NCBI GenBank assembly: GCA_012839765.1 | Contig: DUMW01000068.1 | Coordinates: 1-64,000 of the forward strand | Direction of reading: 5' to 3' | Origin: Bacillota bacterium | Lineage (GTDB): Bacteria > Bacillota > Limnochordia > DUMW01 | Length of the DNA: 64,000 bases | In this document: in pieces, positions 48,733 through 58,085 of the stretch | How positions within the stretch are numbered: position 1 is the stretch's first letter | How the letters are laid out: each line of letters opens with the position of its first letter | Notes under the pieces: model-generated | Told to the model about the DNA's origin: nothing | What the model saw: only the letters and a program-made list of their open reading frames with translations | Databases searched by the model: none | Program-made: the position numbers and the translations under genes

Positions 48733-50718
48733 TCATTCCACCACGAGCTTCACCAAAGAGGCAGACTTATACCTTGATAGTACCACATTTACAGCACTCC
48801 CGTCCTGTTCCACTGCCACCGGTATTTGCTCTCCGAAATCCACAGAAAGCTGGTAGGCCTCGACGATCTTGCCACCATCCAAGAGATTGACACCAACTGC
48901 AACTTCGGATCCTGCAGGGTCAGGATCAAAGTAGGAGACCTCTGGCGAAACAAGGGTGATAAGGTAATTGCCCTCTGGTGTCTTAAAGATGTTCCCCTCC
49001 ACAGAGGGTGGAAGCCTCAGCGGATTAGCAGAAAAAACCCATTCCCGCAACCTCAATTCATCAAACAGAGGTCGATACCTTGTAAACAGTTCGAAGCTGT
49101 CCCCTACGTAGGGAAATTCATATTGGAACATGAGAAAGCTACCAGTCAACAGACAAGCCTTCAAGTCCCTTTCAGCATTACGGGGCTTACCCACCGCAAT
49201 GATCTCATTCCCCGGAACTTCAGGAAGGCCGTCGTAATATACGGGCAGGTAGTTGATGGGATGACCAAGCCCTAGGTACTGAAGGGTGCCCAGGTTGCGT
49301 GTATTCACTTCTGCAAGGCCGTTGGCCAAGTACCGCCAAGTCCGCCCGAAGGGGTTGTTGCCCACCAAGAGCTTTCCTTGGTCAGCAACAATACCCGCCA
49401 CCTCCGCCAAAAGCTCAGGATTGGTATCCCCGGCCCAGTCCCAATATAGACCGTCTGCCTCAGGGAAGGTCTCCAGCATCCGATGTACCTGTTCGATGAT
49501 GTGGTCGTACCATGAAGTCCCGGGCGAATCATTCATCGTCACCCCGCCGGCACTGATCTCTGGGCGTTCTCCCCGAATCGAATCGGACCAGCGCAGTTCC
49601 ACCAAAGACAGATGTGAACACTTGTAGGACTGCATATATAGGAAGCTCTTTACACCAAACTCCCGCAGTATCTTAAGCTCTTCCCTTATCTCATTGATCG
49701 CTCTCTTGTTGGAATTGGTGAGAAAATCAGGAATCCAAAGTCCATAGCCACCGGTCAAACCATCGGTGTTCACCACCCGCCAACGCAGTCCCAAGTCCAC
49801 GAGTCCTGCGATCGTTTGAACGTCCCGTTTTCCACCGACGGACGAAAACCCGGCCACTCCAGGATCCGACAGGCGAAAATAGTCGTTATATGCTTCATAC
49901 ATCCACCCTAGGCCGGGACGAAAGTCCCCCTCATGACCCACGATGACCATTGCGGCATACAGTGAACCATCATTTTCCCAGGGTTTCTCATTTAGGACAC
50001 TGACTGTGTTAACACTGAATGGGTTGCAGTAGAAACTGAGGCTGTTACCGGACAGATCCGCGCTTTCAAAGGGCACAATAAAGGTCAAGCCAATATCTTG
50101 AGCCTGGGAAAAAGCCGTCAACATGGGCAGGCTCAAAGTTTCGGGGCTGGCAGTGCCGTACTGAAGCGTAGGAATCGGTCCTAAAACCGAAAAGGGAGCT
50201 GCATGGTGGGGGGCGAAAACCTGCCACTGCTCGTCTAGTCCTTGCAGAGGAAATCGGAACCAGACCGACTGCTGCCCTTCGCTCAGCTTCCCGTCTAACT
50301 GCCAGACCAGATGATTGTCGTCCAGGATGTAGGTCATTTTGATTACTGAACCCCTATCATCATTACGGCAGGTTAAAGTCAGGACCGCACCGGCAGTGGT
50401 GTCTTCCACCATACTCCCAACGACGGTTACCTTATCCCAGTTGCCAAGCATAAACCTTGCCGGAGCCTGCAACAACTCCTCCGCATTCTGGCGGACCTTG
50501 AAGCTGGTAATGCTCCCGTTCTCTCTGGTAACAAAACAGGTAAACCGGCTGTTCTCAAGGATCCAACCCGTCTCGGTCTCGGTGATAACCGGCAACGAAT
50601 CACCGACGGCCTCTACCAAGGGAGCAGCGGAAACACAACAAGGGTTGAGCACAGCTACTGTGAAGACCAATGTCAACAAAGGAACAATACCCAATATCCA
50701 GGGTATTCTTCTAGTCAA
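48733..50718 (-). CDS. Exported TIM-barrel glycoside hydrolase-like protein
   Basis: A 661-residue exported protein. The signal peptide covers about residues 1-31 (ends CCVSAA). Residues about 45-270 are an N-terminal beta-sandwich (WILENSRFTCFVTRENGSI, VIKMTYILDDNHLVW). From about 310 to 560 lies a barrel with FGVKSFLYMQSY, EADGLYWDWAGDTNP and QGKLLVGNNPFGR; the Asp of LYWDWAGD is a candidate nucleophile. The last ~80 residues form a beta domain. The layout resembles uncharacterised large hydrolases of clan GH-D type and the smaller intracellular protein at 41101. No CAZy family assigned. Start is TTG 50718, eight bases after AGAGGTGA. Likely acts on extracytoplasmic glycan before uptake (inference). 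Confidence 0.62.
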   Translation of the reverse strand: MTRRIPWILGIVPLLTLVFTVAVLNPCCVSAAPLVEAVGDSLPVITETETGWILENSRFTCFVTRENGSITSFKVRQNAEELLQAPARFMLGNWDKVTVVGSMVEDTTAGAVLTLTCRNDDRGSVIKMTYILDDNHLVWQLDGKLSEGQQSVWFRFPLQGLDEQWQVFAPHHAAPFSVLGPIPTLQYGTASPETLSLPMLTAFSQAQDIGLTFIVPFESADLSGNSLSFYCNPFSVNTVSVLNEKPWENDGSLYAAMVIVGHEGDFRPGLGWMYEAYNDYFRLSDPGVAGFSSVGGKRDVQTIAGLVDLGLRWRVVNTDGLTGGYGLWIPDFLTNSNKRAINEIREELKILREFGVKSFLYMQSYKCSHLSLVELRWSDSIRGERPEISAGGVTMNDSPGTSWYDHIIEQVHRMLETFPEADGLYWDWAGDTNPELLAEVAGIVADQGKLLVGNNPFGRTWRYLANGLAEVNTRNLGTLQYLGLGHPINYLPVYYDGLPEVPGNEIIAVGKPRNAERDLKACLLTGSFLMFQYEFPYVGDSFELFTRYRPLFDELRLREWVFSANPLRLPPSVEGNIFKTPEGNYLITLVSPEVSYFDPDPAGSEVAVGVNLLDGGKIVEAYQLSVDFGEQIPVAVEQDGSAVNVVLSRYKSASLVKLVVE

Positions 50719-50880
50719 GCCATTTCACCTCTTCCGGATCTGAACCCATCTTCACTGTTCAGCCGCTATTTCTTACAGTAGTCCGTTGTTACCCATCAGC
50801 CATTGTGATGACCGCAAGACTCCCATAGCATCCCTGATCATCTAGACAAGGGTATCTCCCCAAAGGAAGCAGTGCCCTTT

Positions 50881-51900
50881 CTATGCTTCCGCCACAGGCA
50901 ACTTGATCGTCCTCGTTTCTTCCGCTGCCATCAACGCACCAACACAGGCTTCAAAAACCCGCAATGAAAACTCCGGCGGAATAGCCTGCTTTGTCTCGCC
51001 AAGGATGCTTTCCATAAAGTTCCTAATCAGAAGCCGGAAAGATTCAACGGGATCCTTCGGCGGTAAGGTTACCGGAGCGTATCCATCACCTGTGTACACA
51101 GAGGGAGACCCTGCTAGCAGTGAAATATCAAGGTTATCCTTCTCACCGATTAATACCATGCGTTCAAAGGGCGGCGTGTCTGGTTTCACACACAGGTTCA
51201 TCTCACAAACGGCAGAGGCACCGTTTTCCATCAGCATAGAACAAAGAATGTAATTGTCTGTCTCCAAGCGGTCGCTAGTGGGATAATAGGAACGAGTTAG
51301 CGCGGCCACATCTATCGGTAGCGACTCCAAAAAGTAGCAGATAAGGTCCACATAGTGCACGCCATTGTGAATGAACTGACCGCCAGTCCACTTCTTCCGG
51401 TAAGGGCTGTCCGGCGGGTAGCTGAAGAACGGTTTTTGAATGATGTATTTAATGTGCCTAAGCTTACCGAGCCGCCCGGATTCCACCACCTCTTTAACAT
51501 AATTCCACCCCGGAAACCAGCGGTAGTTCGCCATGATCTGCAGCTTCCTGTTGTTCCGCTTTGCAGCTTCTAGCATGGCCCGCGCGTCACTAATCGACAA
51601 GGCCATGGGTTTTTCGCATAGTACGTGCTTGCCTGCCTCTAACGCCCGAATGGTCTGTTCCGCATGAAGCCAGTCCGGAGAACAAATATGCACAATATGT
51701 ACGTCATCCCGCTCCAAGACAGCATCGAAATCCAAAGTCCATTCGGCGTCATAGGTCTCTGCGTATTCTTTCACCTTAGGATTCTTGTCCATCAATAGGA
51801 CAAGTTCTAATTCCGGTATTCGCTTTATGGCAGGCAGATGGTTGGCCGTAGCGATATTTGCCCCACCAGCGCCGACTACAGCTACGCCTAAACTAGTCAT
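50881..51900 (-). CDS. Gfo/Idh/MocA-family oxidoreductase
   Basis: A 339-residue NAD(P)-dependent sugar dehydrogenase-like protein. N-terminal Rossmann domain with VAVVGAGGANIA (residues 5-16) and ELVLLMDKNP; the family lysine is in LCEKPMALS (about residues 94-102). The C-terminal alpha/beta domain has GGQFIHNGVHYVDLICYF, with the His of HNGVHYVD as a probable catalytic residue. Members oxidise or epimerise sugars such as inositol, glucose or uronic acids. It begins 24 bases after the other oxidoreductase gene. Two adjacent Gfo/Idh/MocA genes often act in successive oxidation and reduction steps on one sugar; the substrate is not evident. Confidence 0.9.
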   Translation of the reverse strand: MTSLGVAVVGAGGANIATANHLPAIKRIPELELVLLMDKNPKVKEYAETYDAEWTLDFDAVLERDDVHIVHICSPDWLHAEQTIRALEAGKHVLCEKPMALSISDARAMLEAAKRNNRKLQIMANYRWFPGWNYVKEVVESGRLGKLRHIKYIIQKPFFSYPPDSPYRKKWTGGQFIHNGVHYVDLICYFLESLPIDVAALTRSYYPTSDRLETDNYILCSMLMENGASAVCEMNLCVKPDTPPFERMVLIGEKDNLDISLLAGSPSVYTGDGYAPVTLPPKDPVESFRLLIRNFMESILGETKQAIPPEFSLRVFEACVGALMAAEETRTIKLPVAEA

Positions 51901-51924
51901 CGTGTTTTTCCTCCCTACTGGTAA

Positions 51925-52920
51925 TTAGACAAGTACTGTCCTTTCAGTTCCGATCGCCTCGTAAGCCCCACTGAGGACCCGTGCCACATAACAGCCTTCC
52001 AGGCTCCCGGGCAGATTCCCTATGGGCTTGTTACTACGGATGCTGGAAATGAAATCGGTGACCATCTCCATTTGCGCACCGCTCACCAGCCCCGGCGCCT
52101 TTAGATTCGCCTCGGCCCGGAGTACTCCGGTTTCTCCGGTCACATTCACCCGGATTATGGGGAAACTACCGGGAGTCCGGCCGGTGATCAGATTACCGAT
52201 ACCGCCATTCTTAAACTCGATCCCCAAGAAACCAAAGGAGTCCATTCCCACCGCTTGGTAGTCGGGGTAAAAATATGGATAGGATCTAGCCTGCAGGGCC
52301 TGGGGTTCGCCCAACAGCCAACAGATGTAGTCCACCCCATAGCAGCCGAAAGTAACCAGGTCACCGCCGCCATAGCCCTGCAGATATTCTGCAGAAGCGG
52401 TAAAACCAGCTAGCGGCCCGTTAGCCATGAGAAACTCCATGGAAACCGCAATGGGATTGCCGATTGCACCCTCCTCTACCTGTTTCTTGAGATCCCTGAA
52501 AGGAGGCAGGTACCTGCCCCAAAGGAACACCATTAGTTGAAGTCCGCTTTCGGCTACGGCCTGGCGCACGGCTTCCGCTTCTGCGGGGCTTTTCACCATC
52601 GGCTTGTCACACAGGACATGTTTCCCCGCGCCAATTGCTTCCATAATTACCGGATAGGCGACCCCTGGCTCCACCATCACACTGATGATATCCACGTCCG
52701 GGCTATGGACAACCTCGCGCCAGTCTTCAACATACTGAGCACCCAAATTGGCGGCGTACTTTCTTGCCCCCTCCTCGGTGAAACCTTCCAAAAGGACTGG
52801 ATTCGTGGCCGGGTACATGCTCACAAGCCCAATACGTACACCGTCCACCTTGGCCAACATCTGCTCCAGACTGTGCCTGCCCCGCACACCTACACCAACA
52901 ACACCCACATTCAATGACAT
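51925..52920 (-). CDS. Gfo/Idh/MocA-family oxidoreductase
   Basis: A 331-residue NAD(P)-dependent oxidoreductase. Rossmann motif VGVVGVGVRGRHS at residues 5-17; catalytic lysine region KHVLCDKPMVKSP; sugar-binding part with GGGDLVTFGCYGVDYICWLL. It is the first gene of the island's minus-strand run, followed after 24 bases by a second member of the family. The 700 bases upstream separate it from spoIIM. AAGGGGGTCTT lies before the ATG. Confidence 0.9.
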   Translation of the reverse strand: MSLNVGVVGVGVRGRHSLEQMLAKVDGVRIGLVSMYPATNPVLLEGFTEEGARKYAANLGAQYVEDWREVVHSPDVDIISVMVEPGVAYPVIMEAIGAGKHVLCDKPMVKSPAEAEAVRQAVAESGLQLMVFLWGRYLPPFRDLKKQVEEGAIGNPIAVSMEFLMANGPLAGFTASAEYLQGYGGGDLVTFGCYGVDYICWLLGEPQALQARSYPYFYPDYQAVGMDSFGFLGIEFKNGGIGNLITGRTPGSFPIIRVNVTGETGVLRAEANLKAPGLVSGAQMEMVTDFISSIRSNKPIGNLPGSLEGCYVARVLSGAYEAIGTERTVLV

Positions 52921-53617
52921 ACCAAGACCCCCTTGAGTAACACCCTCATACTCCCTCTGTTCTCAACTTAGAAGAACTGTCAACGAAAACCAACCCTCGG
53001 TAGCCATCAAGGCCCCAGCATCATGGATAGGACCTTACCGTCGATATCCAAGCAACGCTTCTTATGTCCCACCCATAGACCAAAAAGACACTACTGCCGG
53101 AACCTTTCGTGCTATGTACTTTCCACTGACCAACCAAACATGCGCCTGTCCGTTAACAACTCGACAAATAGAAGTACGCCAGTAATCCAAATGGTTGCCT
53201 GTGATTTCCTTTACGCATTCGTTTTCATAGACACTAATTCTTCATCATTGAGGGAATTCCTGCCCGGGAAACAAAAAATTATAGGTCATTTTCAGTACAC
53301 ACAAGTAAAGCCCGGAACCTGAATGCTGACTTACTGGTTGCACTGGGGAGCAAGGCTTCGACGAGGGGATGCTTGAAAACATGGCAAACCCCGGCAGATC
53401 GTTTGCCTTCGGCTGTTCCCTAAAGAAGCTTGGTCTATAGGCTAATGACCAACTGTGCAAAACATCCGCCCAAAGGAACCTTTGTCTACCGTGAAAGCGT
53501 CCTGGCACCGCTTGGCCATACCTGTATTCACACAAAGGATCGGCACGGGATACAAAACCCTCATCCTGTGCCGATGCTCTGTTTCATAGGGTTTCTTCTG
53601 GGTGAGCCGGTCCCGGC
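52921..53617. other. Junction region between the island and spoIIM
   Basis: About 700 bases without a supported gene. It must hold the promoter of the island operon; no good sigma-A hexamers were found. The hairpin at 53539-53575 lies at the spoIIM side. No integrase or direct repeat marking an insertion end could be recognised by eye. Confidence 0.5.
53539..53575 (-). terminator. Terminator-like hairpin after spoIIM
   Basis: ATCGGCAC (53539-53546) pairs with GTGCCGAT (53568-53575), and a few more pairs can form inside. It is 43 bases past the spoIIM stop. On the minus strand CCTTTGTGTG follows, only weakly T-rich. Confidence 0.45.
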
Positions 53618-54298
53618 TTACCTTAGCCACAACAGTACCTTGCCGATGGCAGTGGTTTCAAAATCCACCGATGCCAGCCAACTGGAAAGCCCCTCCATAA
53701 TCACCGGGGTAAGATGGGCCTCAACCAAGGCCCCAAGTACCAGGAACGCGCAACCCACCAAAAGATGTAAAAGGTTAAGGACAAACTGGGGAAACATCGT
53801 AGAGCGATCTTTGGAAATGAGCATCTTCAGGGCAGCAAGGGAAAAGGTGACCGAAGAGGTAGCCACAAGGATAATCACAGGGATGATCAGCAGATTATGG
53901 GGGCCAATGGTTCCCAACGAAAAGAGGATCCCCCGCCAGCTCATCTGTTGCACAATGAAACCACCGGTAAAGCCTAGAACGAATCCACGCAGGAAGACGA
54001 TCAGAACGATCAAAGGACTACCGATGATGGTAAGCCCAAGCACCCAGATAAGCAGCGTAGTAAAGACTATATTGTACATCAGGGACCGCAAAAAGGCGGT
54101 GTTCCCCCTGGTAACCGCCGGGCTTTCCAAAAACCCCGCCCAGAACCCGGATAGCTCTTCCTTGTAACCCGGTTCCACCGTGTTAATTGCGATGACCCCG
54201 AAGACAAAGCCCATCAGGCAAATGATACTCATAAACAGTAAAGCAACACGACGCGTCAGGATATAGTTCCGGATAAGAAGCTCGGTTCTCCTGCTCAA
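53618..54298 (-). CDS. spoIIM: Stage II sporulation protein M
   Basis: A 226-residue polytopic membrane protein (about five membrane segments, starting with VALLFMSIICLMGFVFGV). Family marks are NTVEPGYKEE near the start, FLRGFVLGFTGGFI in the middle and GPHNLLIIPVIILVATSS. SpoIIM acts with SpoIID and SpoIIP in septal peptidoglycan remodelling that lets the mother cell engulf the forespore. Start is TTG 54298 with AAGGGGGA upstream. In Bacillus spoIIM is a near neighbour of xerD; here 17 kb of carbohydrate genes separate the two. Confidence 0.92.
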   Translation of the reverse strand: MSRRTELLIRNYILTRRVALLFMSIICLMGFVFGVIAINTVEPGYKEELSGFWAGFLESPAVTRGNTAFLRSLMYNIVFTTLLIWVLGLTIIGSPLIVLIVFLRGFVLGFTGGFIVQQMSWRGILFSLGTIGPHNLLIIPVIILVATSSVTFSLAALKMLISKDRSTMFPQFVLNLLHLLVGCAFLVLGALVEAHLTPVIMEGLSSWLASVDFETTAIGKVLLWLR

Positions 54299-54697
54299 GG
54301 CCGTCCAATCCCCCTTGTGAAGTCCTGTCCATAATATATCTATGCAGGCCAGTCCAAGATTAGACGATCCAGCAGCAGGTGATCCGGCGGTCCTCGGGCA
54401 AGGAAATCCGTAGGTTGGGAAACTACTGAACCGGGACCCCCAGGGCTTTAAGAGGTAACTCAGGCCAAGGGTGAAAACTGGTGGTTCCGGTAGACGCTGA
54501 ACAAATGGGTTACTTAAATAGCGAGAATGGAAGATCCTACTATTAAAGGAATGGGAAACACCCGGGCCATCTGTGAAATTTGAGGACCTGTAGGCGAGTA
54601 GACGCTGTTCTTTTCAGTATTGGCCTAGGAAAACGGAAACCTGACTCCGCAAAAGCCTTTGTGACACTGAAACAGACCACTTCGCCTTTTTAAACCC
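54299..54697. other. Intergenic region upstream of spoIIM
   Basis: About 400 bases between the endonuclease Q gene end and spoIIM. It should hold a mother-cell (sigma-E) promoter for spoIIM; the nearest candidate, CATAGATA around 54335, is a poor match to the consensus. No terminator and no gene are supported. Confidence 0.4.
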
Positions 54698-55852
54698 CTA
54701 GACATCCAACAGTATTCGTCCATAGCGCCCCCCGGCCCCTGGCTGAAGCCGGAAGTCTCCCTCTCGGATCATCAGGATCCTGCGGGCCACTAGGTTTCCG
54801 GCCACGGCGGTCAACTCCGTCGCGGTGGCTTGCCGGAGGATGTATTCTTCGTTGGGAAAGGCGGCCAACAGTCGTTCCCGGGTTTTCGCCCCGATTCCCG
54901 GGATGTAACTGAGGGGATAGCGGTAGTAATAGGGAGGGCGAAATGCGGGATGCTTTGGTTGGGACAGATCCTTCATCCCTTCAATGTAATCGTACACTCC
55001 CTGCACCTTCCGGCGGTGATGGCAACCTTCGGATCCAATCTGTCCACATTCCCGACAAAAGGTCCGGTGGTACTTCCCTAAGGCGGGGTCCAGGCCAAAA
55101 TTGCCCACCACCCGCCGCCCCTTGTCCCGGGCCAAGGCCCGCACTAACTCAGTGAAATCAGGTTGGTCCAGTAGACATCGGTTGTACTCTCGGCCGATGG
55201 TCTCCAGGGAATGGGCATCGGAATTGCTGAGAAAAGTATATCGGTGTAGCTCCAAGAACTGATCCGCCAGATCCGTGTCGGCACTAAGGCCCAGCTCCAC
55301 CGCTGCCACCTGGGCACCGGAACCAAAGGCCGCGGCGATACTACTACCGCAGGAACCGTAGACACTCTTGAAGGGCGTGAAGATGTGGGCGGGGATCAGG
55401 ATCCCCTGACAACTGGCCACTAGCTGTGCAAACTGGGGAGCGGAGGTGTGTACCCTTTGGGTGCTCAAATTGGGATTGGTCACCATGGGTGACAAACGAT
55501 CACAGAAGACCTGCAGTTTTTCCAAGGTGGGAAAATAGGCTAGCCAGTGGGCAAACCCCTGGCCCACCGCCAATTCCACTTCCACTCCCAGTAACACCGT
55601 GAGCCTTTCGGCAAAACACAGTCCTCCGCCGGGCAGGGGCCTGCCCCAGCCTGCTTCCAAAAGCTCCCTAAGGTCCTCCAAAACCAGGGGGCTGCCGCAA
55701 TCCACGATCCCGAGGATCTCCACCTGAGACCGATCCAAAACCTCCTGGACAATCCCCCGCACCGTCAGATCCTTACCGGCAGGGATTTTCACCACCTGCC
55801 CAGCATGGGCATAGCCCACATGGACATGCAAGTCCACCCGATACTCCCGCAC
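54698..55852 (-). CDS. Endonuclease Q (PHP-domain DNA repair endonuclease)
   Basis: A 384-residue protein of the EndoQ family, known from Thermococcales and some Bacillus, which nicks DNA 5' of deaminated bases (uracil, hypoxanthine, xanthine) and abasic sites. PHP domain at residues 1-235 with DLHVHVGYAH (Asp7, His9, His11), PAHIFTPFKS and LSNSDAHS. A zinc-finger region follows at about 268-285 (CRECGQIGSEGCHHRRK). The C-terminal helix-hairpin-helix-like part (IPGIGAKTRERLLAAF) is intact. The start is GTG 55852, one base after the DUF3866 stop, so both are translated from one message. Confidence 0.88.
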   Translation of the reverse strand: MREYRVDLHVHVGYAHAGQVVKIPAGKDLTVRGIVQEVLDRSQVEILGIVDCGSPLVLEDLRELLEAGWGRPLPGGGLCFAERLTVLLGVEVELAVGQGFAHWLAYFPTLEKLQVFCDRLSPMVTNPNLSTQRVHTSAPQFAQLVASCQGILIPAHIFTPFKSVYGSCGSSIAAAFGSGAQVAAVELGLSADTDLADQFLELHRYTFLSNSDAHSLETIGREYNRCLLDQPDFTELVRALARDKGRRVVGNFGLDPALGKYHRTFCRECGQIGSEGCHHRRKVQGVYDYIEGMKDLSQPKHPAFRPPYYYRYPLSYIPGIGAKTRERLLAAFPNEEYILRQATATELTAVAGNLVARRILMIREGDFRLQPGAGGRYGRILLDV

Positions 55853-55853
55853 C

Positions 55854-56957
55854 CTAGGTCCTCTCCCCCTTAGGAGGACTTGGCTGGGCCAAACTCACAG
55901 CCAAAGCCCCCGAAGCGGCCGCGGCCATGAAAAACTCCGGATCCTGGCCATAGGAGCGCCCCATGGTATTGAGCAAATGGCCATATTCCTCCAGATACCC
56001 GGTGAGGAAATCGGTGGCCAGCTCCGTGATCTGGTGCCGACTCGTCAATCCCGCCCCTTCCAGTTGGCTATAGACGTGGGCCCGCCTCTCCCCTTCCAGT
56101 TGGGGCAAGGCCACATGGACCGGCACATGCACCCCCTGGGACAGCACCGTCAGGGTGTGGTGACTCACCCCATAGTGCCGGGGACGGGGATCGGCAAAAC
56201 TAAGCCGCAGGATCGCAATGGGAATCCCCTTTAGGGTGGATACGGCATGTAAAATACTGGCTTGTTCCAAAGCGGTGGTACCCCACTTCGTGTTGGTACC
56301 CACTATCCCAGGTCCCATACAGACAATAGCATAGTCGGCTTTGGCCACAGCCTTTGCCACGATGAGGGCACTGTAGATATTCACCGCCTCATAGTCACCC
56401 CCAAAGGCGTGACCACAGGTAATCGTGGCATCAATTAATCCCTTTTCCTTTAGGAATCGAACCTGCTGGCTGAAGGCCAGGGGAAGGCACCCCCCATCGG
56501 TCATGATGTAGGCGATCCTGGTCTGGGGTGGAGCGAAGGCCCGGATCCCCAAGACCGCGGGGGTCAGTTGGGAATGCAAGGCACCGGCCAGCACCGGCAA
56601 CCCTGCAAGATCAGCACAATTGGCCACTAGATCATGGGTGGGGCTTTCCTCTTCCTCGGCAACCTGGACCTTGATCTGCTGGGGCGTGTAGCGTAGTTTG
56701 AAGATGTGGCCTTCCTCGGGGCTGTTGAGGTAATCGTTTCCCTCCACATAGATCACAAAGTGGTATCCCCCACTACCCACCCCTGCGTGCACCGCGGTGG
56801 TGTTCAGGATTACAAAATCCCCCTGGCCGACGCTACCGGTCAAGAAGTCGTAATTGATCGCCTGTTGCTTTTCCTCGCCCACTTGGACCGTGAGCTTGCT
56901 GTAACCCACATGGCGTTCATCCACGGACAACACCCGTGCACGTCGAATCCTAATCAC
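55854..56957 (-). CDS. DUF3866-family protein
   Basis: A 367-residue protein of the DUF3866 family, conserved in spore-forming and other Bacillota; its function is not known. Recognisable parts are an N-terminal beta-rich domain (RIRRARVLSVDERHVGYSKL, GDFVILNTTAVHAGVGSGGYHFV) and an alpha/beta main part with YIMTDGGCLPLAFS, TCGHAFGGDYEAVN, VCMGPGIVGTNTKWG and SHHTLTVLSQG. GTG 56957 is used, behind AGGGGGGA. It is between an M20 peptidase and EndoQ genes with almost no spacing. This neighbourhood, close to spoIIM, is common in the phylum. Confidence 0.85.
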   Translation of the reverse strand: MIRIRRARVLSVDERHVGYSKLTVQVGEEKQQAINYDFLTGSVGQGDFVILNTTAVHAGVGSGGYHFVIYVEGNDYLNSPEEGHIFKLRYTPQQIKVQVAEEEESPTHDLVANCADLAGLPVLAGALHSQLTPAVLGIRAFAPPQTRIAYIMTDGGCLPLAFSQQVRFLKEKGLIDATITCGHAFGGDYEAVNIYSALIVAKAVAKADYAIVCMGPGIVGTNTKWGTTALEQASILHAVSTLKGIPIAILRLSFADPRPRHYGVSHHTLTVLSQGVHVPVHVALPQLEGERRAHVYSQLEGAGLTSRHQITELATDFLTGYLEEYGHLLNTMGRSYGQDPEFFMAAAASGALAVSLAQPSPPKGERT

Positions 56958-56969
56958 AAAGGTCCCCCC

Positions 56970-58085
56970 TCAGTCCGCCGAAAGACGAATGATCTCCACC
57001 ACCTGCTCCGCCACCTGTTTCAGGTCCGCCAGATCGATGGATTCTTCCTTGGAATGGACCCCCCGGGCCGCAAAACCTAAGGGCACCGTGGGGATGCCCA
57101 TGGTGTTAAAGATATTGGCATCACTGCCGCCCCCGCTACGCCGGATCGTAGGCGTGGCCCCCACCCGGAGGGCTGCCTCCTTGGCCACAGCAATGGCAGG
57201 GTGCTCCTCCGGGAGCACATAGCCTCCGTAGGATTCTTCCACATCAAAACAGTAGGTGGCACCGAAGGCTTTGGTGGTTTCCTCCCAGATCGCGCGCATT
57301 TGATCAATCTGGGTCTTTACCTCATCCTTCCGGAAACTACGTACTTCACCCACGATCTTTACCGTATCGGGGACAATGTTTCTGGCCTGTCCGCCCTCGA
57401 TGATACCCACATTGCAAGTGGTCTCGGGACTCAAACGTCCAAAGGACATCTTGCTTAGGGCTGCGGCGGCCACGGCGATGGCGTTGATCCCCTCTTCCGG
57501 CGCTACCCCTGCATGGGCCGCCTTACCGTGTACCACCACCCGCCAATCACAGTGATAGGGCGCACCGTTGACAATGGTACCCGGCGGCCCGTCGCTGTCC
57601 AACACGTAACCATAGTCGATGGACGGAAGCGGTTCGCAGGCCCTTGCCCCCAACAGGCCAACCTCTTCGGCCACGGTGAAAAGAACGTAGACGGTGGGAT
57701 GAGGCAGCTGGTATTCCACCACCACCCGCAAAGCCTCGAGGATCGCGGCAATACCGGCCTTGTCATCGGCACCCAGGATGGTCCGGCCGTCGGTGCGCAC
57801 CACCCCGTCCTCCTCCAGACAGACGATCCCCGCCGTGGGGGCCACCGTATCCATGTGGGCCGAAAGGAGAATGGCCCTACCGCTACCGGGCAGTTCTCCC
57901 AGGACATTGCCGCAGTTGCCCCCGGTGATAGGAGGGCCTTGGCTCACCTTAAGCCCCAACCCTTCCAGCTCCCTTTGCACAAAGTCCGCCAGCTCCGCCT
58001 CTTGATAGGCGGGGCTGTTAATGTGTACCATCTCCAAAAACACTCTTTTTAGCCTCGCCGCATCCACATACCCTTTATTTTCCAT
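56970..58085 (-). CDS. M20-family metallopeptidase (peptidase T-like)
   Basis: A 371-residue di-zinc aminopeptidase of the M20 family, tripeptidase type (YqjE/PepT2-like). Motifs: LLSAHMDTVAP with the first zinc His and catalytic Asp, GADDKAGIAAI with the bridging Asp, TVAEEVGLLGA with the catalytic Glu, the Asp of YVLDSDGPPG, and the final His in FAARGVHSKEESID. The dimerisation domain is at about 180-290. It is likely cytosolic and trims peptides. It overlaps the oxidoreductase gamma-subunit gene by 11 bases and leaves 12 bases before DUF3866. Confidence 0.92.
   Translation of the reverse strand: MENKGYVDAARLKRVFLEMVHINSPAYQEAELADFVQRELEGLGLKVSQGPPITGGNCGNVLGELPGSGRAILLSAHMDTVAPTAGIVCLEEDGVVRTDGRTILGADDKAGIAAILEALRVVVEYQLPHPTVYVLFTVAEEVGLLGARACEPLPSIDYGYVLDSDGPPGTIVNGAPYHCDWRVVVHGKAAHAGVAPEEGINAIAVAAAALSKMSFGRLSPETTCNVGIIEGGQARNIVPDTVKIVGEVRSFRKDEVKTQIDQMRAIWEETTKAFGATYCFDVEESYGGYVLPEEHPAIAVAKEAALRVGATPTIRRSGGGSDANIFNTMGIPTVPLGFAARGVHSKEESIDLADLKQVAEQVVEIIRLSAD

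Noticed and set aside
53430-54167. 245-codon plus-strand frame
   Set aside because: It lies opposite spoIIM, which has clear family features; the antisense frame has none.
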